Both the position numbers and the translations under genes were made by a program. The notes below the pieces were generated by a model that saw only the letters and a program-made list of their open reading frames with translations, did no database searches and was not told where the DNA came from. From NCBI RefSeq assembly GCF_037975245.1, contig NC_092577.1, positions 30,593,398 through 30,657,397 of the forward strand: a stretch of DNA of 64,000 nt. The letters are read 5' to 3'. Shown in pieces: positions 22,249 through 32,100 of the stretch (positions are counted from its first letter, which is position 1; every line of letters begins with the position of its first letter). This DNA is from Apostichopus japonicus. Taxonomy: Eukaryota > Echinodermata > Holothuroidea > Aspidochirotida > Stichopodidae.

Positions 22249-25200
22249 GTAGGCCCAATGATATTATCATTTCTCCATAACGTTAGAGTACCTATAGGCT
22301 AAGTTAGGCTTAAAACTAGTTAGTCATTCGCTTGAAGTAAGTCACAGTCGTGAAGGCTGTTGGACTAAGTTAGGCTACCATATTATCATATTCAATGTGT
22401 GTCTCACATACTCATAGAGGGTAGCTTACCACAGGTTTCAATGTAAATGATTTGTTCAAGATTTGCTTAGTCATTGTTGACATTGACTGTAATTTAAAAG
22501 AACAATGAGGCAGATCTGATAAATGTTGAAAAGGTGTGTTACCTAGTACTAGGTAAGACTCACCTGGTTGACCTCCAAGGACAGTCATCTACAGTTTGAT
22601 GGGCTTTACCATTGTCTTAAATTGTGATTTTATTTTATATAGATGTTATAATAACATGTGTGTCTAGCGTAAGTGTTTGACTAACTATGATTGAATAAAT
22701 TATTCCCCAGATAGAGTATTACAATTATCTTATCCGAAGAAAAGAGAACAAACATATGTGGCCTGGGGAGGGGTCTAAGCTATTCAAGGATTTCCCGTAG
22801 GAATTATTTTGAACAATACCCTACCTACATGGTGATGGTATATTCAAGTTAAAAAGCAGTCTTGAAAAATCAGAACTTTGAAAACATTGTTATGATTGAT
22901 ACTTTGTTTCTCTGTGCTCAAACTGAAATGAAATTGCCATTGAGAACCATAAAGAACAGAGGACATGTCTGTGGATATCCAGACATATTAGCTCAGTGGT
23001 TAACGCCGGTGCCTTCCAATCATAAGGTCCTCAGTTCGAGTCACTCCAAGATTAATGTATGTTGTCCAGTTGCAGAGTTGTTGACAATTGACAATTCATA
23101 ATCGTGGACGATCTTAATACATACATATGGTAATCCTAGCCCTGCAATAGGATTGATCTAGATTCACGATGAAGGTAAACTCCTGACATAACTTCTTGTC
23201 AATCAGTCATATGTGCATGTTAGTTATGACTTGAACTGTCTAGGCTGAATTTATGTCTACTTTATATTGCCATTTTGGATTTGCTTCCCAGCCGAAGAAA
23301 AAGACGGAAGTTTTGCCAGCCGGTTGGAACGAGTCCGATGAAAGCTACATCTTGAGGTACGAGCCGTCAGATTCCGAGGAATTACATCGTCTGAAAGTAT
23401 TGCGGATTGAGGACACTCTTCTTGTTCATGTCTTGGTAAGACCTGACGACACGGATGAGTTTGAATAATGGTATACAATAAAGTTAGGATGCTAAGAATG
23501 ATTTAATTTGAATAGATATTAAGGGTGATGTTGACCTAGAGCTGTTTCGTTGGATTTGCGGTGTAGTTTTGTACTTCATATACCAATGAAATGAAAAAGA
23601 GTTTATAACTATTTAACAGCAGCAAAATTTCCCTAAGCAAATAAACATTTCAGTAACATTAGGCTATACCTTAGCAAAACTACCGTAATGGTTAATGGCA
23701 ATGGCTTCAGTACAAATTACTGTATGCAAAAGTAAACAATGCTAGGTTTTACTCTACTGTGAAAGGTTGAAAAGTCTACATTATGTTTTGATGTTTGGGT
23801 TAAAGAGCAAATCGATTTTCAAGATAAATACATTCATTGTGTCATTAACACTGTTGTATTGTAATGTGATTAAATAATGAGTACATAATCATCTCGATCA
23901 TGAATATTCATAAAGTGTGACATCTGACCTCGGTAGTGGCGTGTGCAAAGTATACATGTGTTGTTTTCACGTGAAGAAATGCAGTATTAAAGTATGTACA
24001 GACAAGTCTATTGATGTGTATAACCATAGGCGTAGGAGCCCAATTTGATTTGGGGGGGGCTGTAAAGACTTGCCCGAAAAATATATCCAAAATTTTTCGC
24101 GCTTTCAACATGTTAATGTACATATCATATAGGTACAGTATGCATTGGTTATTACATCGGATGCCAATTACATACAATCATTTGCCGTGTTATTACCCTT
24201 CCATATTAGTTATAATTATTGGGGAAGTCGTTACAATAATAATGATAATATCAGCTTCACCATTGAAAAACACATTGCAAATTATTTTTCTTTCAGTAGG
24301 TGCCCGATACATTTTGAATCATTTTTTTTCTGTTCTTTCATTTCTGTCATCTTCCAGAGAGAACGGGATAATAAAGTATTGGATCTCTCCATCAGAACAG
24401 CTGACTTCATCAATTCTGATCATCTTGAGGACTTTGAAAGGTTTGATATGATCTAAGTACTAGTTCTATTGAAAATATGATATGATCTAAACTTGTACTA
24501 GTTCTATTGAAAATATGATATGATCTAAATACTACTTCTAATGAAATATGATGTCAAAGAGAGGAAGAAACTGTTAGTAACTGCATTTCTACTGCAAAAA
24601 GTATGTGTGTGTAAAAATTTAAAAAGTTAGACTCCAGTTGGGGACCAATATGACAGCGCCCTCTGCAGAAATGCTGAAGATTCCATTAGCCTTACTCAAT
24701 TTGTATCGGAAGAAAATTATGTTATTGATATATTAAAACTTTATCGAAGATCACAGCAAAGACAGTCTGCTTGTCAGTTCTCTGTTTATTCAAACTTTAA
24801 AGATAAATAATGTTAAAAAGGCAGAGAACTATGTTGCAGTTTATCCTAGATTTTGATCTCAGCTAACTTTGCTGTGATTCTCCGGTCTTTACAGGTGTTT
24901 CATAAACTCGGAAGGGTTGCGTAAACTAGTCTGTGACCAGTTGTTCCGAGGACTACAGGATGCTGCAGATTCTAGACCATCGACGACGACGGTGACCCAG
25001 TCCACAGAGATGAGAGAGAGGCAGGAGAGGAGAGATGAAGATGACCCCCTCAGAGTACCCACAACCAGACCCCCATACAGAGCTGATCCAGATTGGTAAA
25101 ATGATCAAATAAAAAAAAATAAAAAAATAAAAAAATGTGCAATATAAATAAAATAATAATATATATAATATAATAAATACCATATATTAAAGTGCTGTTA

Positions 25201-28133
25201 TCATGAAATAAGACATGCTTAAGAGCACTGTACAAAAGAACCAATACCAGGAATATAAAATTACCAAACTTAAGAAAACCTAAAAGTAATAACAACAGCA
25301 GTAAAAGTAAAACATGCTCAAGAGCACTGTACAAAAGAACCAAATCCTGGAATATAAAATTACCAAACTTAAGAAACCTAAAAGTAATAACAACATCAAT
25401 AGAAGTAAAAAAAATGGTATAAGACAGGGATATAAACCACAATAAAGAACATAAAAATATAAATATATATAAAAATGGGCACAGAAATGTGAATAAAACA
25501 ACGAATAAGATTAATGCACATACAATATAGGCCTATCATCAAATAGAATGAAACAAGTTTTTAAAAGCTACTCTGATGTTAGCTTGTTGTGTCTGCCATA
25601 CAAGAGAACAAAGTGCAGTTAAAGGTTAGGAAATTACTGTTAAAAAATTATTAATTACTTTTCGAAGCAAATATGAACTGTTACAGCACAAAGCGATCAC
25701 ATCTTCATAACAGATGCATCTACTCCAGTCTAATGAGAAATGGTGTATCGATGTATATGTGAATTGGTGAAAAGGGTTTAATTGCCATCAACTGTTTACT
25801 GGCTAATTGATAAAAAAAAAATGAAAAAACCTTGTATGTTTTGTTTTAAATTGCTATTATAAACTGTAATATTTCTTTCTCATACTTCAATTATAGGGAA
25901 CATGGTACTTCTCAAGCCCTTGAGGGTTTATTGTTCTACTTCCTTCACATCATGTCTCTTTTATCACTTTCTTCTTACCCTCTGATTATTGTAAATATTA
26001 AATGCAAGATGTTAGCAACAAATCAATGAAACAAAACCCAGCTACTACAGTGGTTAAGGCAGTGGACTTGTGATCTAAGGATTACAGGTTGAGCCCTGGC
26101 CAGATCATTGCGTTGTGTCCTTGGGCAAGGCACTTTATCTCCATAGCCTCTCTTCACCCAGGTGTATAAATGGGGACTTCAATGCGAGGTTTGTGGTTGC
26201 ACCCTATGGGAAGTCCCCCAGGGGACAGGTGGCTGTGGTGCACTGTGGTGCCCCAGGAGAGATTGTTTGAATTGTGCACACTTTGGTGTGTAGGTGTGAC
26301 AAGTTACCAATGACCAGTGTTAAGCACAGCGCGACAAGACTTTATTGTAAGTTGCGCTATATAAGAACTGTTAATTATTATTATTATTAAATAATGATCT
26401 GGTCTTTGTGACAGGCGTGGAAGGGTTGATCCGTTCAGTGTCGGTAGAGGTGATTTGGATCCTTTCAGTGGCGCTTCACCAGGTATGCTGATGGATCCAA
26501 TGAGAGGGGGATTTCCAGGTGCCAGAATGGATCCAACTGGAGGGTTTGGAATGCCTGGACGGTTACCACGGTAATGAAATTTAAACAGCATTGTATTATA
26601 TCATTGTGCATGAATAATTAGGGACATATCTTTTTTTAAGGCTTTAGATTAACCGTTCATCTTTATAGTTTGAATGGTTCATTTGTCGGAGGATATAGAA
26701 TACCCTGGCAGGTTACCATGGTAATGAATAGTGACAGCATTGCTCATGAATATTTAAAGAATTATACCGCAACCTTACTTAAAACAAGCTATAGAGAAGT
26801 CGGTTATCTTTATACTTGCAATGGTTGGTTTGCTGGAGTTTAATAAAAAGGCAATATGACGACTCATTGCAATAACATAAGTCATGAATAGCTACAGCAA
26901 CATTCGGAATATTAAATATTTAATGACCGATATGAATAATTCAAAACTAATAATACAGTAAAGGGTTAAGATGAAGTACGTCATCTTTAAATTTGCCTTT
27001 TGCGTTGCATCTTGAATTAATGATGATAAAAAAGTTTGACTGAGTGAATAATCCTTTGGAAGCATTCCAAGCTGTTTAGAATTAAAATTATTCTGATCAG
27101 TGTTCATTGTCAAGAAGAGTTTCAGAGTTTGTCTTATCTGTTGCGCAATTGCAATGTCATCTCGAGTAGTAGTCGGTAAGCTTTGGTAAAGGCGTTAGAA
27201 ATTGCCAAATTACCAAATGAGAACATTTTTACCACGAGGAAGAAATAAGACAACAAAACGCTTTTGCTGTCAAGATTGATTAGCTCTTCTAGTATCTATG
27301 ACGAGGGACCAAATGTTAAATTTCCAGTTTCCCCTCACCTCAGATAATATCTCCTGTTACTGACATTTACATGATCTGGTCAACAAACTGAAGTTGCGAA
27401 GTACACATCCTCTTTGGAAACAACTTTGTTCGCCATGGCTGCACTGCAGTGATGTCGAATGGGGGTGCCTTTGCCTACCTCAGTATTTGAGAAAGTGGTC
27501 AGATGCTGGGGTATACACTCTTGTCCGTCAGATGGGGACGTTAATTGGCGGTCCCGGGAGCAGGATTGGGAGCGCATTCACACCCCTGCCTCGTTATCCT
27601 CTGAACACTTATCGAAAAGAGAAGGCTTGATATTAAGCCGGTGTGCATCCACGATCTAACATGGATAGGGTCTCAAATAAGCTACTGTAAGGCTTCCTGA
27701 TCCATGGGTCTCTTAACTAAAACATCTTCATTTGTAAGGAAAATGAATGAACTTGGTGATATATTCAAATCAATGGCATCATTTGCTTTTAATAGATAAC
27801 CAAACCTCTTGTACTTTAAAACATTGATTCAAAACACAACCCAAATCAGACAAATGATTCTGTCCTAGTTTCAAAGCACATTTTCAGTGCTGATATGTAT
27901 CGGCAATCTCTTCCAATATTTTTCCCTCCTGTGTACCTGAGGCGATGTACTTTAATCCTGTATTCCACTCACTGATATTCTTGTTTTACAGGGGAGCTGT
28001 TCCACCTGGAGCTCGGTTCGATCCCGTTGGACCCCCTAGACCGGACAGTGGTAGGAACCCTGTGCACCCTCTCTCTGGTGAACCAACCCCAGATCATATG
28101 AGACCACCTGGTTACGATGATATGTTTATGTGA
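22108..28133 (+). CDS. PSMF1: Proteasome inhibitor PI31 subunit, 6 exons, 288 aa
   Basis: PI31 binds the 20S proteasome and, in animals, the F-box protein FBXO7. It acts as a proteasome regulator and transport adaptor. The exons are 22108-22248, 23292-23435, 24358-24440, 24895-25095, 26415-26570 and 27992-28133, joining to 288 codons plus TGA (human about 271). The N-terminal FP domain shows CIVAFIHWHFV, IGVGEEG, LPAGWN, YILRY and DFINSDHLEDFER. A charged linker with DDPLRVP follows. The C-terminal half is Gly/Pro/Arg-rich with repeated DP(F/M) motifs, including VDPFSVG, LDPFSG, RLPRGAVPPGARFDPVGP and the final PPGYDDMFM. The last three residues correspond to the HbYX proteasome-docking motif, here with Phe for Tyr. 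The ATG has a good context (gaaATGG). Assignment is firm. Confidence 0.96.
22987..23160 (+). mobile_element. tRNA-derived SINE, second family, copy 1
   Basis: Starts TTAGCTCAGTGGTTAACGCC (A box), then GGTCCTCAGTTCGAGTCACTCC (B box). It continues with AGATTAATGTATGTTGTCCAGTTGCAGAGTTGTTGACAATT... and CATAATCGTGGACG-like sequence. The minus-strand copy at 45085-45220 matches over about 130 bp. It lies in PSMF1 intron 1. The arms do not fold as an intact tRNA, so it is a SINE rather than a tRNA gene. Confidence 0.8.
23292..23435 (+). CDS. PSMF1: PSMF1 exon 2
   Basis: 48 codons, phase 0 at both ends. The acceptor is cttcccag|CCG and the donor is TTG|GTAAGA. It contains LPAGWN and YILRY, diagnostic of PI31, and ends in LLVHVL. 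Confidence 0.96.
24028..24118 (+). repeat. Dispersed repeat (GCGTAGGA..TTGATTTGGGGGGG), copy 1
   Basis: Shares ATAGGCGTAGGA, AATTTGATTTGGGGGGG, CTGTAA-GACTT and CCGAAAA-TATA-CCAA with the sequence at 28449-28530, in the same orientation. It lies in PSMF1 intron 2. Confidence 0.8.
24358..24440 (+). CDS. PSMF1: PSMF1 exon 3
   Basis: 83 nt. The acceptor is cttccag|AGA and the donor is GAAAG|GTTTGA, weak after position +2. It encodes the LDLSIRTADFINSDHLEDFE segment, which aligns with the DL-LN-DDYIDAEHLGDF region of vertebrate PI31. An Arg codon is split with exon 4. Confidence 0.93.
24445..24552 (+). repeat. Tandem repeat, about 2.7 copies of a 34-38-bp unit
   Basis: Unit GATATGATCTAA-(ACTT)-GTACTAGTTCTATTGAAAATAT. 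The first copy begins 4 bp after the exon 3/intron 3 junction of PSMF1 and the copies run into the intron. Confidence 0.85.
24895..25095 (+). CDS. PSMF1: PSMF1 exon 4
   Basis: 201 nt. The acceptor is tctttacag|G and the donor is TTG|GTAAAA, with a Trp codon split with exon 5. It encodes the end of the FP domain (NSEGLRKLVCDQLFRG) and an acidic/basic linker with DDPLRVP. Confidence 0.94.
25210..25410. repeat. Tandem duplication of an approximately 100-bp segment
   Basis: The block ACATGCTTAAGAGCACTGTA ... CCTAAAAGTAATAACAACAGCA is followed directly by a second copy with few differences (ACATGCTCAAGAGCACTGTA ...). It lies in AT-rich PSMF1 intron 4. Confidence 0.85.
26038..26391 (+). mobile_element. 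tRNA-derived SINE with L2-like 3' tail, copy 2
   Basis: A-box-like GTGGTTAAGGCAGTGGACTT, B-box-like AGGTTGAGCCCTGG, then CCTTGGGCAAGGCACTTTATCTC, CACCCAGG and the 3' end GCGCTATATAAGAACTGTTAATTATT, closing with (ATT)n. The tail resembles L2/CR1-type LINE ends, suggesting mobilisation by such a LINE. It sits in PSMF1 intron 4 in the sense orientation and ends about 23 nt before exon 5. Confidence 0.88.
26415..26570 (+). CDS. PSMF1: PSMF1 exon 5
   Basis: 156 nt. The acceptor is tttgtgacag|GC and the donor is CACG|GTAATG, with an Arg codon split with exon 6. It encodes the Gly/Pro/Asp-rich stretch with DPFSVG, LDPFSG and MDP repeats. A SINE tail ends about 23 nt upstream of the acceptor. Confidence 0.95.
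27400..27640 (+). repeat. Possible SINE-like element with a GGGGACGTTAA..GGCGGTCCC core
   Basis: A GC-richer island in PSMF1 intron 5 holds CAGATGGGGACGTTAATTGG and CGGTCCCGGGAGC. These resemble a conserved SINE core (GGGACGTTAAA..GGTCCCGTG) known from several invertebrates. That match is from memory, and the head and tail boundaries are not visible to me. Confidence 0.4.
27992..28133 (+). CDS. PSMF1: PSMF1 exon 6 and stop
   Basis: 142 nt including TGA. The acceptor is gttttacag|GG. It encodes GAVPPGARFDPVGP, the most conserved C-terminal block of PI31, and ends PPGYDDMFM. The 3' UTR follows. Confidence 0.96.
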
Positions 28134-28448
28134 TGTCAGTGTGACTACACTGCCATGGGAGACGAGGGAATGGCCATCAATTGTGACATTTCCTACATAA
28201 TTGTGTGTGTGCTGGCATGTTACACAGAGCAATGTATTTATGTGACAATATCCAAGAACATTTATAGACTGATAACTGACACCCTATATTCATGATATCC
28301 TCTTTGGTGTATTATGGTTAAACAAAGGCTCCGTGTCAAGAGTAGGATGCTCAAGGGGGCTGCATTAGGACGCACTAAGTTGCGCTCAGCGGGATCACAC
28401 GATAAGGCGATGCTGGTCTGCTGATATTGATTCAGCCTTGCTGCAAGC

Positions 28449-28530
28449 ATAGGCGTAGGAATCTAATTTGATTTGGGGGGGCTGTAACGACTTATCCCGA
28501 AAATATAACCAACATTTTTCTTTTTCAACA
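28449..28530 (+). repeat. Dispersed repeat (GCGTAGGA..TTGATTTGGGGGGG), copy 2
   Basis: Second copy of the family at 24028-24118, in the PSMF1 3' flank and probably inside its 3' UTR. Confidence 0.8.
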
Positions 28531-29021
28531 TTTTTTTTTTTACTACAGAAACAGTTGAAGAATGTTAATGCGACAGTATTAGCGCAATTCATCGTTTTGT
28601 TAGTTTCACTGTTGAAATATAATTAACAAGTGTGAAAGTCTTCAGGTGGGCAGGACCAGTTCCTGAATTTTTGACAACTCTGTCCTTCATGAAGCCCCAG
28701 TTGACTTAAATTTGATGACTCGATAGCAAATGTGAGAGAATTGACGAGTTTTGACGATAAATCAGTTCACCATGATGAATTTTATACTCATGGTCTATTT
28801 CTAATGGTTCCTTTTCAAGTTTGAGAAGAGTCCTTGAACTATTCTCCTCTTCTTTAATGAGGAGGGTGGGGGTGGTCTGGGTGGGTGAGGGATGGCATAC
28901 AGAGTGGTCCTCTGGTGAACTGACCCCATTCCTAACGAAGACACTATCTTCAAAGTGCTTCTTTTCTTTCAGTATATATTACAATTTATTTTCAATCTAT
29001 CTGTAAATGGTAATTTGTTGA

Positions 29022-29027
29022 AATAAA
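29022..29027 (+). terminator. PSMF1: Candidate PSMF1 polyadenylation signal AATAAA
   Basis: AATAAA lies about 890 bp after the PSMF1 stop, followed by a T-rich and then GT-containing stretch and a G18 run. It is the first canonical signal in an AT-rich tail, but the cleavage site is not proven. Confidence 0.5.
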
Positions 29028-29097
29028 TTTTGCTTTGCTCAGAAAAGTTTCTATTATTTTGGCATCTCTTTACCAACACTGTTGTGAGTAGGATCGA

Positions 29098-29115
29098 GGG
29101 GGGGGGGGGGGGGGG
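29098..29115 (+). repeat. G18 homopolymer
   Basis: Uninterrupted guanine run just past the candidate PSMF1 poly(A) signal. Its length may be inaccurate in the assembly. Confidence 0.9.
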
Positions 29116-32100
29116 TTAGTGTGCCTTCAAACTTGTAGTACTCAAGTCCGTACTTGGCTCTGTACTCATACTCGTTGAACCTGTACTCCGGACATTGTAC
29201 TCACAATACAAGTCAGGGGGTTGGGGTGAAGGTGGTAATCATGGTGTCCCACACCCCGTGTCAACTGATTGTCCTAACCAAAATTTAAAATAAACCATCA
29301 TTTGTCCACAAAAAAAACACACACAGAGAAAACAGTACAAATGGATGAACTGACTTTCATTTATTTTTTTGGTGACATTTTGCAAAGAAATGTATTTTTT
29401 TTTCTCTAGTAACATTTAAAATTGTTAACATACAGTAGAGGTCAAGTTAGAGTGTGAGAGAGAGAGAGAGAGAGAGGGTGTTCGAGCCTTCAAATAAGAT
29501 GAAAATCTGGAGATTTTAGACCTCTTCATTTTAAATCTTCATAACTTAATAATATTAATTCAACATTTTTATATCTATCTGGTTAGTAAATACTTCTACT
29601 CAGATAATCTACACAAGCTGTTCAAGCTTGTATTGTTAAAAAAAAAGAAAAAAAAAGTCATTTTGTCACATTTTGAAAATTATTATCAATGATTATTGAA
29701 TATTAGTTTTTTTTATTTTTATAAATTTCTTCCAATTCAATTCTTCAATATAATTCAAACAAAATAAAGACAATGAGAGAGAGAGGGGGAGAAAATGAAG
29801 AGCTTCCACATTTAAAGTCAAATTCAAGGAAAGGAAGTGAAAGAAAAAATGTTTGTTATAGAAGGCAGATACCGAATGGTGCAACGATTACAGATTACAG
29901 GAATTAAGAAAAAAAATCCCTTTCCGAGAAAAAAAAGGCTAGGAATCAAGGTAAATAAGCCTCCACTATAAAATCCCAACCTCTTATAATTCCCCCCCCC
30001 CCCAATTTTCTGTAAAAAAAGTATCGGCATGCCTGGAGACAGATTTACACGTGAAATGTTGGGTTAAGTGTGGCAAATGATTAAAAAACACAGTTTTAAG
30101 TCAAACTTTTAAATACGCAATCGGTGTGCTTGTATTTCGAAAATCAAAGCAAGAGAAAGTTGATGACCTGTTTAGTACAGTCTGACTGCGTCCTATTTCA
30201 GCACAGATTTGTTTGAACATCCTATATAATCAATCACCTATTTTCGTTGACTTTTTTGGTGTAAAAAAATTGAAAGGATGTCATCTATTTTCAAATGTTG
30301 ACATTCTGCCAAAATATACCTGACACAGTTTGACATAAATGACCACTGGTTTCGTATCCTACAAAGAAGCTTTAATTAGCAGATAATGCAGTCATGTAAT
30401 GAACATTAAGCATTTAAATTTTACATTGAGGTAACAAGTAGCCAATCATCAGCTCATAAATAAAAACAGGTACTTGCCCAACCCCCATACTACCCCCCTC
30501 ATCACACCCCCATACTCCCCTCATCACAACCCCTCCCCCCGTCTCTCTTCCCTTCCTCCAAGACACACACAATCCTACTGTACAAGCAACCAGAATATCC
30601 TTTAAAGAGATGTTTCGTGATTGGATCAACATGTTACATTAATATTTCATGTTACTCCCTCGTCATACCAGTCTTCTAAAACTAAGGTATCATTATCAAT
30701 GCTTTTAAATAAACAGGTCCGATAGATTATGAACGACCCAATTCAATATTATTCAAAATCACAGGGCACCTGGTCCCAACCTTTCCCCAACCAGCAACCT
30801 TCCACCCCTCCCTCCATTATCCAACTCAGAAACTGTTCCACCATCTCTATCTACTTGGTGGCGATCATGGGCCAAACAATTCCCTCTCCCCCGCCAAAGA
30901 AAAAATGCACCCTGATGCTCTGGTTCAGTAATATCTGGGTTTGAGTTAATCTACTGCAGACAACTGAGAATAACTAGTCGTTCAAGTTGATCAAAGACAA
31001 ACTGTGACATACAAAATGGTTCATTGGTTTACTTTATTTCTGTTAAATTATGCAAGGTTTATTGATTAAAAGTTATTTCAAGCAGAACAACAACATATGC
31101 AATATTTATGAAACCTTCCACATAAAGTATCATATTGCATAAATCACGTCATTGCGACGGGTGGTGCCGCCTCGGGTTTCCATGACGACAGGAGGAAACT
31201 GGGTTATTTCTAAATATAAAAAAACAAAACATTTAATGTCTATATCTGTGTACATCATTCAACGTTCTTACTTTCAGAGAAAAAATTGTGGAAATAAACA
31301 TTTGATTTTGACCTCACAAGTTTTTCCAAAGACAACAACGCTTTCCACGAGTTTATTTTATTCTTCCCACTCCAAAGAAATGGTCAATGTTTCAGCCTTT
31401 CAAGTGAATACTGCTTCAAAAAACAAACCCCCCAAAAAAATCAAAATCTGTTTGACCTGCATCTTCTTAGTGCCTCGTTATCAGTTAACTAATTATTACA
31501 AATTTTCATTACAAACTTGATACACTTTTCTCATTCTTAGTTCCCGTCTCCTTAGCTACAACTGAACTTCTTCAACTAAAGCGGATATATATATATTTTT
31601 TTCTCCTGAAATTGTCTGCACCATTCCCAGTCCAATACTAAACTACAATTTTTACAACAACAGATATACCTCCTGTTCAGAACAGATTTGAAAGTCTTTC
31701 CATTTTAACTTAGACCTCGACTTCATTCCAAAGCATATTTTTCGTTTATTCACTGTAGCATAAAACCTCTTTACAACTCTTCATGGTGGTTTTAGCACTA
31801 AGCTACCTCCCCTTAAAATTTCCTTTGAACCAAAACTTTTAATGAGCTGTTAATAACCTTTGTAGAAGACCTCATCAAAAATCAGGAAATTGATGTTTGG
31901 TTTCTAGCTGCTGCTTCTGTCAACAAGTAGCTCAAGGTTATCTCCATCTTCAGGTTTAAATTTAAATTACATTCGATATAGAAATTGGTATGCAAAGATG
32001 CCATTAGTGCAAAAAGACCAGCGATTCCCTCTACGACCGTCCACTTATTCTCAAGTCCATCCAATCTCAGTGCAAAGAGAATGAAATAAGTGCATAACCT

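Noticed and set aside
22987..23060. Functional tRNA gene
   Set aside because: A and B boxes are present, but the acceptor and D stems do not pair, and the sequence continues into a repeated SINE body seen again at 45085-45220.
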